Assembly (NCBI GenBank): GCA_947428835.1
Contig: CANENE010000003.1
Coordinates: 99,412-163,411 of the forward strand
Source: an uncultured bacterium
GTDB lineage: Bacteria; Cyanobacteriota; Vampirovibrionia; Gastranaerophilales; Gastranaerophilaceae
Length of the DNA stretch: 64,000 bases
Direction: 5' to 3'
Of the stretch, positions 37,670 to 46,997 are shown piece after piece. The notes under the pieces were generated by a model. It was not told the origin of the DNA. It was given only the letters and a program-made list of their open reading frames with translations, and did not search any database. How positions within the stretch are numbered: the stretch's first letter is position 1; every line of letters starts with the position of its first letter. A program made the position numbers and the translations under genes.

Positions 37670-39382
37670 TTAAGATAGAACAGATTTTCTTACAGCTTCG
37701 TTGAAGATAATTCTTCCCGGAGTTGTTTCAATTCTGTGTCCGTTTTCATCCCTTACGATTACTTTATCATGCAAGGCTAAAATACCTGTAGCATGAGCTG
37801 CCATAACGTCTGTGAAATCGTGGAAGTAGCCTTTAACAGGAGCAGTGTTATCTTTTATAATTGTCAGATAATACATACCGAGTACCATATCTTGCGTTGG
37901 CGTAATAATTGGCTTTCCTGTTGCAGGAGCAAGGATATTATTTGTTGCAAGCATCAGCATACGAGCTTCTGCCTGTGCTTCAATTGAAAGAGGTACGTGA
38001 ACAGCCATTTGGTCACCGTCAAAGTCGGCGTTGAATGCTGTACATACCAAAGGATGAAGTTGAATTGCTCTTCCTTCAACAAGCACCGGTTCAAATGCCT
38101 GAATACCAAGTCTGTGAAGGGTTGGAGCACGGTTTAACATAACCGGATGTCCTTCTACAACTTCTTCTAAAATATCCCAAACAACTGCTTCTGATCTTTC
38201 TATTTTTTTCTTTGCAGATTTGATATTTTGAACAAGTCCTCTCTCGATTAATTTATTAACTACAAATGGTTTAAACAATTCAATTGCCATTTCTTTTGGA
38301 AGACCGCATTGGTTAAGTTGTAATTGCGGACCAACAACGATAACGGAACGACCTGAATAGTCAACACGTTTACCAAGTAAGTTTTGTCTGAAACGACCTT
38401 GTTTACCTTCAATAATGTTCGATAATGATTTTAAAGGTCTTGAATTAGGTCCGACAACCGTTCTTCCACGTCTGCCATTATCAATAAGTGCGTCAACCGC
38501 TTCTTGAAGCATGCGTTTTTCGTTTCTTACGATAATTTCAGGAGCTCCCATTTCAAGAAGTCTCAATAAACGATTATTTCTGTTTATCACACGTCTGTAT
38601 AAGTCATTTAAATCTGATGTTGCAAATCTGCCGCCATCCAATTGAACCATAGGACGAAGATCGGGAGGTGTTACAGGAAGAACATCCATAATAAACCAAG
38701 TTGGTTCAGTGCCTGATTCAAGCAAACTTTCAACTAATCTTAAACGTTTGATTAATTTTGCTCTTTTTTGAACAGAGCCGCCTGAGCTATCTAGTTCGCC
38801 TCTGATTTCGTTTGCAAGTTCCTCAAGGTTGATTTCTGATAACAACTCTTTTATAACTTCAGCACCGATACCCACTTTTAATTGAGTTTCTTCATTTTCC
38901 ATAATGAAATCTTCATATTCCTCTTCGGTTAGAAGCTGAAATTTTTTGAAGGGGCTATCTGCACCATCTACTACAACATAATTATTAAAGTAGATAATTT
39001 GCTCTAAGTCTTTAAGTGTCATATCAAGCAATAAACCAAGATATGATGGAATTCCTTTTAAAAACCAAATATGTGAAACAGGGGCAGCAAGTTTAATGTG
39101 ACCCATTCTGTGACGACGTACTTTTGAATCTGTAACTTCAACACCGCAGCGTTCACATATAATGCCTTTGTGGCGCACTCTTTTATATTTTCCGCAAAAA
39201 CATTCCCAGTCCTTTGTTGGTCCAAAGATTTTTTCGCAGAATAAACCGTCACGTTCCGGTTTTAAGGTTCTATAGTTAATTGTTTCGGGTTTTGTAACTT
39301 CCCCGTATGACCATTTTAGAATTCTATCAGGCGATGCTATAGAAATTCTTATATAATCAAAATAATCAATACTTGTAGCCAT
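37670..39382 (-). CDS. rpoC1: RNA polymerase beta-prime subunit, N-terminal part (RpoC1/gamma)
   Basis: A 570-aa protein equal to the N-terminal third of beta-prime. It starts with the [21 protein letters not shown] block, the zinc ribbon ([20 protein letters not shown], cysteines near 60-80), the VVPGPQL-like rudder region, and the catalytic magnesium-binding motif [15 protein letters not shown] (about 448). It ends just after this core ([11 protein letters not shown]), leaving the rest to rpoC2. AAAGGAGA is the ribosome site. 20 bases downstream of rpoB and 55 upstream of rpoC2. Confidence 0.97.
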   Translation of the reverse strand: MATSIDYFDYIRISIASPDRILKWSYGEVTKPETINYRTLKPERDGLFCEKIFGPTKDWECFCGKYKRVRHKGIICERCGVEVTDSKVRRHRMGHIKLAAPVSHIWFLKGIPSYLGLLLDMTLKDLEQIIYFNNYVVVDGADSPFKKFQLLTEEEYEDFIMENEETQLKVGIGAEVIKELLSEINLEELANEIRGELDSSGGSVQKRAKLIKRLRLVESLLESGTEPTWFIMDVLPVTPPDLRPMVQLDGGRFATSDLNDLYRRVINRNNRLLRLLEMGAPEIIVRNEKRMLQEAVDALIDNGRRGRTVVGPNSRPLKSLSNIIEGKQGRFRQNLLGKRVDYSGRSVIVVGPQLQLNQCGLPKEMAIELFKPFVVNKLIERGLVQNIKSAKKKIERSEAVVWDILEEVVEGHPVMLNRAPTLHRLGIQAFEPVLVEGRAIQLHPLVCTAFNADFDGDQMAVHVPLSIEAQAEARMLMLATNNILAPATGKPIITPTQDMVLGMYYLTIIKDNTAPVKGYFHDFTDVMAAHATGILALHDKVIVRDENGHRIETTPGRIIFNEAVRKSVLS

Positions 39383-39402
39383 TTATTCTCCTTTGAAATT
39401 AA

Positions 39403-42400
39403 TTAGTCTTTAAAGCTTACGCCAGCATCTAAAAAGTCGATATTTAAAAGTTCTGAATCAATATCTGAAAGAACTCTTTTTGGAGCTGATTTTCTAAGAT
39501 CATCAGTATCTGACATTAAATCAACTTCTTCTCCGCCTTTTTTAGATACAGCAATGTCTAATCCGATACTTTGAAGTTCGCGAACCAGTACCTTGAATGA
39601 TTCCGGAATACCGGGACGAGGGATATTATCTCCCTTTACGATTGCCTCATAAGCACGAGAACGTCCGTTTACGTCATCTGATTTGATTGTAAGCATTTCT
39701 TGAAGGGTATAAGCTGCGCCATAAGCTTCAAGTGCCCAAACTTCCATTTCACCAAATCTTTGACCACCGAATTGTGCTTTACCACCCAAAGGTTGTTGTG
39801 TAACAAGTGAATAAGGACCTGTTGAACGAGCGTGGATTTTGTCGTCTACAAGGTGGACAAGTTTTAAGATGTACGATACGCCAACAGCAATAGGTTCGTC
39901 AAATGGCTCGCCTGTGCGGCCGTCGTATAAAGTGACTTTACCGTCATCTCTTACCCAGTCGATTCCTTTTTCTTTTATACCTTTTATTAATTCGGCTCTT
40001 GTATTTGCTTCGGATTGGTTAGCGCCATACATTTCATCAAATAACGGAGATTCATAGTGATTTCCTGTTAAATAAGCAGCTAAACCAAGTAAATGTTCAT
40101 AAGTTTGACCAACGTTCATACGAGAAGGTACGCCTAGAGGGTTTAATACAATGTCAATCGGAGTACCATCAGGTAAAAATGGCATATCTTCTTTTGGAAG
40201 AATTCTTGAAACAATACCTTTATTACCATGACGACCTGAAAGTTTGTCACCTACTGAAACCTTACGTTTTTGAGCAATGTATACCCTAATAACAGTATTA
40301 GCTCCAGGTGGCAATTCATCGCCTTTTTCTCTATCAAATACTTTAACGTCAACTACTCTGCCGCCTTCGCCGTGGGGAACTCTCAAAGAGTTGTCTTTAA
40401 CGTCGCGGGCTTTTTCAGCAAATATTGCACGAAGAAGTTTTTCTTCCGGTGGGTGTTCGCTTTCGCCTTTTGGTGTAATTTTACCAACAAGAACATCGTC
40501 TGCGTAAACACGTGCACCGATTCTCACAATACCGCGTTCATCAAGGTGGCGGATAGAATCTTCAGAAACATTTGGAATTTCGCGGGTGATTTCTTCCGGT
40601 CCAAGTTTTGTCTGACGTGCATCTATTTCTAATTTTTCAATATGCAATGATGTAAATACATCATCATATACTAATCTTTCATTAAGCAAAATAGCATCTT
40701 CGTAGTTATAACCTTCCCAAGGCATATATGCAACAAGTACATTTTTACCCAATGAAAGTTCACCAAGATTAGTTGAAGCGCCGTCCGCAATAACGTCACC
40801 TTCTTGGACCTTATCACCTTCTTGAACAATCGGTTTTTGGTTAATACAAGTATCTTGGTTGGAACGGACGTATTTTAACAATTGATATTGATGTACATCG
40901 CCTTTTTCATCTTTGATATGGATTTCTTCACCCATAACTTTGATAACAGTTCCTGATGTTTTTGTTGTCAAAACCATACCGGAATCTTTTGCAACACGAC
41001 CTTCAAGTCCTGTTCCAACTACCGGTCTTTGTGTAACCAAAAGAGGTACTGCTTGACGTTGCATGTTAGAACCCATTAAAGCACGGTTAGCGTCATCGTG
41101 TTCAATAAACGGAATTAAAGATGTTGCAACCGAGATAATTTGTATAGGTGAAACACCAACATAGTCAACTTTTGTAGATTCGCCCATTGTAAATTCCGAA
41201 CGATATCTTACAGGAACGTAATCATCTTTTATTTTTCTGTCTTTTGTAAGCTCAATATCAGCAGGAGCAACACGATAATTCTCATCTTCATCTGCTGTTA
41301 AATAATGAACTTCATCTGTAACCTGGCCATCTTTAACAACAAAAAATGGTGTTTCAATGAAGCCATAATCATTAACTCTTGCATGAGTTGCAAGTGAATT
41401 AATCAAACCTGCATTTGGTCCTTCAGGAGTTTCAACAGGACACAAACGACCATAATGAGAAGGGTGAATGTCACGAACAGCAAAACCTGCACGTTCTCTC
41501 ATCAAACCACCCGGCCCAAGAGCTGAAATACGACGTTTGTGTGTTAATTCAGCAAGAGGATTAGTCTGATCCATAAATTGCGATAACTGTGATGAACCAA
41601 AGAATTCTTTCAAAGAAGCCACAAGTGGTTTTGTATTTAAAAGATTTAATGGTGTCAAAGTTTCAGAATCTTGAAGAGTCATTCTTTCTTTAACAATTCT
41701 TTCAATTCTTGATAAACCGACTCTGAACTGGTTTTGAAGAAGTTCGCCAACCGAGCGGATACGTCTGTTTCCAAGGTGGTCGATATCATCAAGAGTACCT
41801 TCATCGTATGTTAAATTAACAAGATATTCAATACCTGCTACGATATCTTGAATTGTAATTGTTCTTTGAGTTTCGGGTAAATTCAAACCTAATTTTTTAT
41901 TTAATTTATAACGGCCGACTTTACCGATATCATATTTCTTTTCATCAAAGAAACGAGCTTCCAAGATTGAACGACCGCCTGCAGGTGTTGCAGGATCGCC
42001 GGGTCTTAATTTTTTATAAACTTCGACTAAAGCCTCATCTGTTGTTTGGGCAGTATCTTTATCAAGAGTTTTTCTTAAGAAATCAAAGTGGGTAAATAAA
42101 GATTCCATTTCAACAGGAGTAATGCCTAACGCTTTCAACAGGGTAGTTGCTAAGATTTTTCTGTTTTTATCAATCTTAACGTATACAAGGTCATTTGAAT
42201 CTGTTTCGATTTTCAACCATGCTCCGCGGTTAGGGATTAAAGTTGCATTATATAGACGTTTTCCTGTAGGAGAAACTTCTTTTTTGTAATATATGCCGGG
42301 CGAACGAACAATTTGTGAAACGATAACACGTTCTGCACCATTTACGATAAATGTACCCTTATCTGTCATAGTCGGAATATCACCGATATAAACTTCTTGT

Positions 42401-42717
42401 TCTTTAATTTCGCCGCTATCACGATTAACAAGTCTCATCATAACTCGAAGCTGCTTTGCATAAGTTGCATCATGGATTCTAGCTTCTTCAATTGTATATT
42501 TTGGCTTATCAAACGTATAATTCGGCAAGAAATGCAATTCTAATCTGCCGGTATAGTCCTTGATAGGGCTGAATGAAAGTAGCTCTTCTTTTAAACCTTC
42601 TTTAAGAAATTGTTCAAATGATTTCTTTTGAACTTCAATCAAATCAGGTAAATCAGTAAGACGAGTACCGGGAATTCCCTGAGGAGTAACGCGGCTTGCT
42701 TTTTTTGTTGTTGTCAT
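39403..42717 (-). CDS. rpoB: RNA polymerase beta subunit
   Basis: A 1104-aa catalytic subunit, close to cyanobacterial length. It shows the rifampicin-region block [33 protein letters not shown] (about 370-402, a landmark only), the [25 protein letters not shown] region, [10 protein letters not shown] (about 820), and the C-terminal [24 protein letters not shown] clamp segment. First gene of the operon, with no ribosomal protein genes rplJ/rplL in front of it, again as in Cyanobacteria. AGAGG lies 7 bases upstream of the ATG, and a strong promoter lies about 85 bases upstream. Confidence 0.98.
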   Translation of the reverse strand: MTTTKKASRVTPQGIPGTRLTDLPDLIEVQKKSFEQFLKEGLKEELLSFSPIKDYTGRLELHFLPNYTFDKPKYTIEEARIHDATYAKQLRVMMRLVNRDSGEIKEQEVYIGDIPTMTDKGTFIVNGAERVIVSQIVRSPGIYYKKEVSPTGKRLYNATLIPNRGAWLKIETDSNDLVYVKIDKNRKILATTLLKALGITPVEMESLFTHFDFLRKTLDKDTAQTTDEALVEVYKKLRPGDPATPAGGRSILEARFFDEKKYDIGKVGRYKLNKKLGLNLPETQRTITIQDIVAGIEYLVNLTYDEGTLDDIDHLGNRRIRSVGELLQNQFRVGLSRIERIVKERMTLQDSETLTPLNLLNTKPLVASLKEFFGSSQLSQFMDQTNPLAELTHKRRISALGPGGLMRERAGFAVRDIHPSHYGRLCPVETPEGPNAGLINSLATHARVNDYGFIETPFFVVKDGQVTDEVHYLTADEDENYRVAPADIELTKDRKIKDDYVPVRYRSEFTMGESTKVDYVGVSPIQIISVATSLIPFIEHDDANRALMGSNMQRQAVPLLVTQRPVVGTGLEGRVAKDSGMVLTTKTSGTVIKVMGEEIHIKDEKGDVHQYQLLKYVRSNQDTCINQKPIVQEGDKVQEGDVIADGASTNLGELSLGKNVLVAYMPWEGYNYEDAILLNERLVYDDVFTSLHIEKLEIDARQTKLGPEEITREIPNVSEDSIRHLDERGIVRIGARVYADDVLVGKITPKGESEHPPEEKLLRAIFAEKARDVKDNSLRVPHGEGGRVVDVKVFDREKGDELPPGANTVIRVYIAQKRKVSVGDKLSGRHGNKGIVSRILPKEDMPFLPDGTPIDIVLNPLGVPSRMNVGQTYEHLLGLAAYLTGNHYESPLFDEMYGANQSEANTRAELIKGIKEKGIDWVRDDGKVTLYDGRTGEPFDEPIAVGVSYILKLVHLVDDKIHARSTGPYSLVTQQPLGGKAQFGGQRFGEMEVWALEAYGAAYTLQEMLTIKSDDVNGRSRAYEAIVKGDNIPRPGIPESFKVLVRELQSIGLDIAVSKKGGEEVDLMSDTDDLRKSAPKRVLSDIDSELLNIDFLDAGVSFKD

Positions 42718-42767
42718 TTAAATACCTCTAATATATGTAATTACAATGTTTTCTAGTTTTAAAGCCG

Positions 42768-42784
42768 ATAGTGTTCGACACTAT
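42768..42784 (-). promoter_or_regulatory. Hairpin in the rpoB leader
   Basis: Perfect 7-bp stem ATAGTGT/ACACTAT with a 3-base loop, starting about 7 bases after the predicted transcription start. No T-run follows, so it is not a terminator; it may stabilise the 5' end or bind a regulator. Confidence 0.4.
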
Positions 42785-42797
42785 ATCAGACTAGATA

Positions 42798-42825
42798 ATT
42801 ATACGGGCTAAAAGCGCGTGGTCAA
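42798..42825 (-). promoter_or_regulatory. Promoter of the rpoB-rpoC1-rpoC2 operon
   Basis: On the minus strand TTGACC (42825-42820), a 16-base spacer containing GC-rich sequence, and a perfect TATAAT (42803-42798). This is among the best sigma-70-type matches in the window. Confidence 0.75.
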
Positions 42826-42856
42826 GATTTTAACTTAACAAAATTTTACAAAAGAC

Positions 42857-42884
42857 TTGAAATTTTAAAAAAATAGGCTAAAAT
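42857..42884 (+). promoter_or_regulatory. Candidate promoter of an orphan plus-strand transcript
   Basis: -35 TTGAAA (42857-42862), a 16-base spacer and -10 TAAAAT (42879-42884). It points away from rpoB into a region with no annotated gene but with a terminator at 43048-43073. Confidence 0.45.
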
Positions 42885-42890
42885 ATACAG

Positions 42891-43073
42891 CCAACTATTT
42901 TTCAACCATTTTTTATTAATGTTTTCAATGTTTAAAAAAATAAAAGTATATTTTAGTTAATTTATATTACATTTCTTAATAAAAACTTTCTTTTTTTTAC
43001 AAAAGGGTTTATTATGATTATGTTGTTAATGCTTCGGCTAGTATGCGAATTGGGGTTTTACCCCATTTTTTTT
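42891..43073 (+). ncRNA. Candidate small RNA (about 180 bases) between rpoB and the membrane protein gene
   Basis: This is the only stretch over 300 bases without an established gene (42718-43205). On the plus strand it holds a plausible promoter (42857-42884), about 160 bases of AT-rich sequence, and a strong intrinsic terminator, with no plus-strand gene upstream that the terminator could serve. The simplest reading is a short transcript. A 35-codon ORF with a ribosome site overlaps its 3' end, so it could also be a leader or a small mRNA. Confidence 0.35.
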
Positions 43074-43121
43074 CCCCGTTACGTGCTTTTTTTGGCTTTT
43101 GTTGAAATAATATTTTTATAA
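43014..43121 (+). CDS. Candidate 35-residue hydrophobic small protein or leader peptide
   Basis: ATG at 43014 has AAAGGG (43002-43007) with a 6-base spacer. The 35-residue product (starting MIMLLMLRLVCE, ending VEIIFL) is hydrophobic and Leu-rich with two hydrophobic stretches. The terminator hairpin 43048-43073 lies inside the reading frame, an arrangement that would make termination depend on translation. It could also be chance; no codon bias test was possible. Confidence 0.3.
   Translation: MIMLLMLRLVCELGFYPIFFPRYVLFLAFVEIIFL
43048..43073 (+). terminator. Intrinsic terminator with no upstream plus-strand gene
   Basis: Stem TGGGGT/ACCCCA (43051-43056 with 43060-43065), a TTT loop, two further A-T pairs after a mismatch, and an eight-T run (43066-43073). 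The opposite strand has no T-run, so it works on plus-strand RNA. Confidence 0.75.
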
Positions 43122-43148
43122 AATATTACGATATTTATATGATTTGTG

Positions 43149-43178
43149 TTGCTTACTTAATATATGATAGGATATAAT
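43149..43178 (+). promoter_or_regulatory. Promoter of the small membrane protein gene
   Basis: -35 TTGCTT (43149-43154), an 18-base spacer and -10 TATAAT (43173-43178), followed by AAAGGAGAG just before the ATG at 43206. Confidence 0.6.
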
Positions 43179-43205
43179 TTCAAGGTATTTATAAAGGAGA
43201 GATTT

Positions 43206-43694
43206 ATGGAAAATGAAACTAAAAATATAAATATTGAGGACAAATCAATCATTCTTGAGCAATATAGAATTTATTCTGATGCAAAAGAAAAGTTTATCGA
43301 CAGACAATTTACAACAAACAGGTTCTATCTTGTTTTAAATCTCATTCTTTTGGTAATAACTTATCTTCTTGCTACTTTAACTCCTCAATATCAACCTGTC
43401 ATTGTTCTTAGTGTAATTGGTATGGCAGCTTCCCTGATGTGGTGGATGAATATTGATTCTTACCAACTTTTGATAAAAATTAAATACGCTCAAGTTCTTG
43501 AATATCTTGAAACAAAACTTCCGGAACAGCCATATAAAAAAGAATTTCAAGACTACAAAGACATCAAAAAAAGAAAGAAACTTATTGTATTTGGTGATTT
43601 TCAAAAAGTACTTACAATTGCAATAGCTTGTGTTTATTTGGTTGCTTGCATGTATAGCGTAACCAATCTTATAAAATACCAAATGATGATGTAA
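43206..43694 (+). CDS. Small integral membrane protein (possibly RipA-like)
   Basis: A 162-aa protein. ATG 43206 is chosen because AAAGGAGAG lies 4-5 bases upstream; the frame extends upstream to 43164 without a site. Residues about 38-75 form two adjacent membrane helices (FYLVLNLILLVITYLLA and PVIVLSVIGMAASLMWW), and a third lies near the C-terminus (VLTIAIACVYLVACMYS). Between them is a soluble segment with YAQVLEYLETKLPEQPY. The order resembles small membrane proteins annotated as RipA-like, but I am not certain. A strong terminator follows, so it is a single-gene unit. Confidence 0.7.
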   Translation: MENETKNINIEDKSIILEQYRIYSDAKEKFIDRQFTTNRFYLVLNLILLVITYLLATLTPQYQPVIVLSVIGMAASLMWWMNIDSYQLLIKIKYAQVLEYLETKLPEQPYKKEFQDYKDIKKRKKLIVFGDFQKVLTIAIACVYLVACMYSVTNLIKYQMMM

Positions 43695-43715
43695 TTTTTA
43701 AAAACATATTTAAAT

Positions 43716-43755
43716 AAAATGATACTATACTTTTTGTTTATAGTATCATTTTTTT
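43716..43755 (+). terminator. Strong terminator directly abutting the bioF start codon
   Basis: A 14-bp perfect stem (43716-43729 with 43739-43752; core GATACTATA/TATAGTATC), a 9-base loop and T bases up to 43755. The bioF ATG begins at the next base. Confidence 0.8.
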
Positions 43756-44913
43756 ATGTCTGATATTATTTCATACAAACAAAAACTTGATAAATTAAAA
43801 GAAAATTCTGCCTTTAGAACAATAAAAGATATCAAAAAAAAGGAAGGCAAACACATTTTTGTTAATGACAAAATGATGCTTAATTTATCCTCTAACGATT
43901 ATCTTAATTTAAGTACAAACAAAGATTTAATCGCAGAATTTATCGGAAAATATTCTAAATCTTCCGAATTTCTCTTTTCTTCTGCTTCAGCAAGACTCTT
44001 AACAGGCTCTAGCTCTTGCTATAAAAGTCTTGAAGAAAAATTTTCTAAGATGTATGGAAAATCTGCCCTGCTTTTTAATACAGGATATCAGTGTAACCAG
44101 GGAATTGTAAGCACAATTTTTGACAAAGGCGATTTAATTATTTCCGATAAATTAAACCATGCAAGTATAATATCAGGGCTAATACTAGCACCTGCCGAGC
44201 ATATCAGATACAAGCACAATGACTACGATAATCTTGAAAAAATATTGATTGAAAAAAGAGCCGGCTATAAAAAAGTAATAATAATTTCTGAATCAGTGTT
44301 TTCTATGGATGGAGATATTGCAGATATCAGAAAACTGGTTGAACTAAAAGAGAAATATGATTGTATGCTTATGATTGATGAAGCACATGCTTTTGGGGTT
44401 TTTGGCGATAACTTGCTTGGCATTTGTGATAGCTTAAATTTGATTGACAAAATCGATATAATTACAGTTACTTTAGGAAAATCTCTTGCTTCAATGGGGG
44501 CTGTTGCAATTGCCGATAAAACAATCATTGAATATCTTATAAACAAAGCTTCGAGTTTCATTTTTTCAACTGCAATTGCGCCGATAAACGTTATGTGGAG
44601 CAATTTTTTACTGAATGAAAAATTTGATATCTTGAAATTAAAGAAAGAAAAGCTTAATACATTATTTTCAGAAGTTCATAAATTATACCCGACAACAAGC
44701 CAAAGTCAGATTGTCCCTATTGTTTTGGGGCAAAGTGATAAGACATCTTATTTTGCAGCTGATTGTCAAAAAGAAGGCTATTATGTGCTTCCAATTAACC
44801 CTCCAACTGTCCCAACAGGCACTTCAAGACTTAGAATATCTTTGACAAGCGACATTGAATATTGCGAAATCGAAAATTTATTTTTAAAGGTAAAAAAGTT
44901 AAATGAAATATAA
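43756..44913 (+). CDS. bioF: 8-amino-7-oxononanoate synthase
   Basis: PLP enzyme joining pimeloyl-ACP and alanine in biotin synthesis. A 385-aa alpha-oxoamine synthase: LNLSSNDYLNLS (about 40), LNHASIISG (about 131), the cofactor-contacting DEAHAFGVFG (about 208), and the PLP lysine in TVTLGKSLAS (about 240). There is no ribosome site: the ATG follows directly on the T-run of a terminator hairpin. A TATAGT within the hairpin's right arm could serve as -10 box for an almost leaderless message. First of three overlapping genes bioF-bioG-bioC. Confidence 0.95.
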   Translation: MSDIISYKQKLDKLKENSAFRTIKDIKKKEGKHIFVNDKMMLNLSSNDYLNLSTNKDLIAEFIGKYSKSSEFLFSSASARLLTGSSSCYKSLEEKFSKMYGKSALLFNTGYQCNQGIVSTIFDKGDLIISDKLNHASIISGLILAPAEHIRYKHNDYDNLEKILIEKRAGYKKVIIISESVFSMDGDIADIRKLVELKEKYDCMLMIDEAHAFGVFGDNLLGICDSLNLIDKIDIITVTLGKSLASMGAVAIADKTIIEYLINKASSFIFSTAIAPINVMWSNFLLNEKFDILKLKKEKLNTLFSEVHKLYPTTSQSQIVPIVLGQSDKTSYFAADCQKEGYYVLPINPPTVPTGTSRLRISLTSDIEYCEIENLFLKVKKLNEI

Positions 44914-45541
44914 ATTTATAAATAAAAATCAAACAAATAAAAAGCTAATCGTATTTTTTAACGGCTGGGGGATGAATGAAACTCCTATCGAGCATCTTAA
45001 AAAAGACGGTTTTGATGTTTTATTTATATATGATTATAGAAATTTTGACTTTGATTTTTCTGTTTTTGATTTTAAAAGCTATGAAAAAAAATATCTTATC
45101 GCCTGGTCAATGGGCGTTTATGTTTCAAATAAGTTTTTTGATATATTTAAAGATTTTGATAAAAAAGTTGCAATTAATGGCACAGGTTCAATTATAGATA
45201 ATAACTTTGGAATTCCAAGAAGAATTTATGATATAACAATAAAATTATTTGATGAAACTTCGCTTTTGAAATTTATAAACAATATGTTTGATGGTCAAAA
45301 GCCTGATAATATAACTATTACAAGAAGTTTTGAAGAATTAAAGCAAGAGCTTATTTCAATTAAAAACCTTGAAATAGAAGATAAAATCATATTTGATAGA
45401 GCAATAATTTCAAATGAAGATAAAATTGTTCCAACTAAAAACCAAATTGCTTATTTTACTCAAAAGAATACTCCCTATCAACTAGTTCAAAGCGGACATT
45501 GTCCTTTTCAACGTTATGAAGGCTGGCAAGAATTATGCTAA
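44903..45541 (+). CDS. bioG: Pimeloyl-ACP methyl ester esterase, BioG family
   Basis: Removes the methyl ester that BioC puts on, releasing pimeloyl-ACP for BioF; it replaces BioH. A 212-aa alpha/beta hydrolase of the BioG (DUF452) type: oxyanion segment FFNGWGM (about 18), nucleophile Ser in IAWSMGVY (about 69), an Asp in SNEDKIVP (about 172) and the His in SGHCPFQRY (about 197). Overlaps bioF by 11 bases and bioC by 7 bases. Confidence 0.92.
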   Translation: MKYKFINKNQTNKKLIVFFNGWGMNETPIEHLKKDGFDVLFIYDYRNFDFDFSVFDFKSYEKKYLIAWSMGVYVSNKFFDIFKDFDKKVAINGTGSIIDNNFGIPRRIYDITIKLFDETSLLKFINNMFDGQKPDNITITRSFEELKQELISIKNLEIEDKIIFDRAIISNEDKIVPTKNQIAYFTQKNTPYQLVQSGHCPFQRYEGWQELC

Positions 45542-46257
45542 GCAGAGAAAATATTTTAGATAAAAATTTAATAATTAAAAACTTTGAAAAAAGTCTTTCA
45601 AGCTATGATTCTTATGCAATTGTTCAAAAGAAAAGTGCGCAAAAGCTTATTAGCCTGCTTCCTTCAAAAGAATATGAAGATATACTCGAAATTGGCTGTT
45701 ACAGCGGATATTTAACGAGATTATTGATTCAAAATATTAAATTTTCAAACTATCTTGCGCTTGATATTGTAGATAGCTCCTCTTGTATAAAAAAAATTGA
45801 TTCTAAAATTGAATTTTTAAAAAGAGATATTGAAGAATTTGAAACAAATAAAAAATATAACCTTATTATTGCAAATGCAGCTTTGCAGTGGTGCAGAGAT
45901 TTTAGTCAAACAATTAAAAAACTCAAATCGTATTTAAAAGAAGACGGAATTATTGCAATTTCAACTTTTTCTAATCAAAATCTCTATGAAATTAGAGAAA
46001 TCTTTAATGTTGGCTTAAAGTATCTTTCGATTAACGAAATTGAGGCTATTTTTTCTAAAGATGCAACAATAATTGAAGAAAAAATGTCTCTTAAATTTGA
46101 AAATTCTTTTGAAGTTTTAAGACATCTTAAATATACAGGCGTAAATTCCATTCAAAAAAATACCTTGACTTATTGCGCTCTTAAAGAAAAGCTTAAAGTA
46201 TTAGATGAAAGATATGAAAATAAAATCACATATTATCCAATATATATTATAGATTAA
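45535..46257 (+). CDS. bioC: Malonyl-ACP O-methyltransferase
   Basis: SAM-dependent methyltransferase that starts pimelate synthesis by methylating malonyl-ACP. A 240-aa Rossmann methyltransferase with the family N-terminus NFEKSLSSYDSYAIVQ, SAM motif I ILEIGCYSGYLT (about 50), and the BioC-typical NAALQWCRDF (about 114) and ISTFSNQNLYEIRE. It overlaps bioG at its start and runs 11 bases into the convergent bioD. Confidence 0.93.
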   Translation: MLSRENILDKNLIIKNFEKSLSSYDSYAIVQKKSAQKLISLLPSKEYEDILEIGCYSGYLTRLLIQNIKFSNYLALDIVDSSSCIKKIDSKIEFLKRDIEEFETNKKYNLIIANAALQWCRDFSQTIKKLKSYLKEDGIIAISTFSNQNLYEIREIFNVGLKYLSINEIEAIFSKDATIIEEKMSLKFENSFEVLRHLKYTGVNSIQKNTLTYCALKEKLKVLDERYENKITYYPIYIID

Positions 46258-46921
46258 TTTCTTTAAAAGCATCAATAATTCTATTTTTATCGGGGTTTTT
46301 GATGTGTTTTATATTGGCTAATATATTAACATCGCTAAACATTTTTAACTCTTTTACAAAATTTTCTTCTGATAACGTTTGACTATCTGAAACATCATTT
46401 ATAATCAAACCTTTGATATCAATTTTATTAATTTTTGCAAGCTCAAGCGTCATCAATGTATGGTTTAATCTTCCAAGCTTAGAAGTCGTTACAACAATTG
46501 TTTCAAGTTTTTGAACCTTATTTAGCTCCTTAATAATATCTATAAATAATTTTCCTTTAACAGCAGGGCAATAAAACCCTCCTGCTCCTTCAATTATTGT
46601 CATATCAAATTTTGAAGAAAATTCCGAATAATCTTGTTTAACTTTTTCGATATCGACTTCTATATTATCTAAAATACTTGCTAAATGAGGCGACACTTCG
46701 CCATTAAAAAGATAAGAATATTTAGATGGAATATTGCTGAATTTTTTAAGCTCGTATAAATCAGGAGCTATAGTTTCATCATTTTTAATATAAGCTCCAC
46801 TTTGAAATGGTTTGAAATAGCCGACATTTAATCCTTTATTTTGAGCTGCAAGTAATAGCCCGATTGAGACAAAAGTTTTACCTATATCTGTATCAACTCC
46901 CGTTATGAATATATTTTTCAT
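46247..46921 (-). CDS. bioD: Dethiobiotin synthetase
   Basis: ATP-dependent ring closure of 7,8-diaminopelargonate to dethiobiotin. A 224-aa P-loop enzyme: FITGVDTDIGKTFVS (residues 4-18), FKPFQSG (about 38) and the EGAGGFYCP segment (about 112). ATG 46921 is chosen because GGAAGGA lies in front of it; the in-frame TTG at 46936 is part of that ribosome site. Convergent with bioC, divergent from bioB. Confidence 0.95.
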   Translation of the reverse strand: MKNIFITGVDTDIGKTFVSIGLLLAAQNKGLNVGYFKPFQSGAYIKNDETIAPDLYELKKFSNIPSKYSYLFNGEVSPHLASILDNIEVDIEKVKQDYSEFSSKFDMTIIEGAGGFYCPAVKGKLFIDIIKELNKVQKLETIVVTTSKLGRLNHTLMTLELAKINKIDIKGLIINDVSDSQTLSEENFVKELKMFSDVNILANIKHIKNPDKNRIIDAFKEINL

Positions 46922-46943
46922 TAAAAATCCTTCCAAAGTTTGT

Positions 46944-46965
46944 TTGTAATATAATTATATAACAA
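46944..46965. promoter_or_regulatory. 22-bp near-palindrome over the face-to-face bioD and bioB -10 boxes
   Basis: Centred between 46954 and 46955. The core ATATAATTATAT (46949-46960) is a perfect palindrome containing TATAAT on the plus strand (46950-46955, for bioB) and on the minus strand (46959-46954, for bioD). TTGT (46944-46947) and ACAA (46962-46965) extend the symmetry with one mismatched pair. A repressor bound here would block both promoters. The left half TTGTAA resembles a BirA half-site, but the spacing is much shorter than in known BirA operators. Confidence 0.45.
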
Positions 46966-46997
46966 GTTAAACAATTTGATTTAAGAAAGCGAAAAAG

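Noticed and set aside
37614..37670. rpoC1/rpoC2 gap considered as a frameshift in a normal rpoC
   Set aside because: The two parts are separated by 55 bases with a separate AAAGGA ribosome site and ATG for rpoC2, and the break point matches that of cyanobacterial rpoC1/rpoC2.
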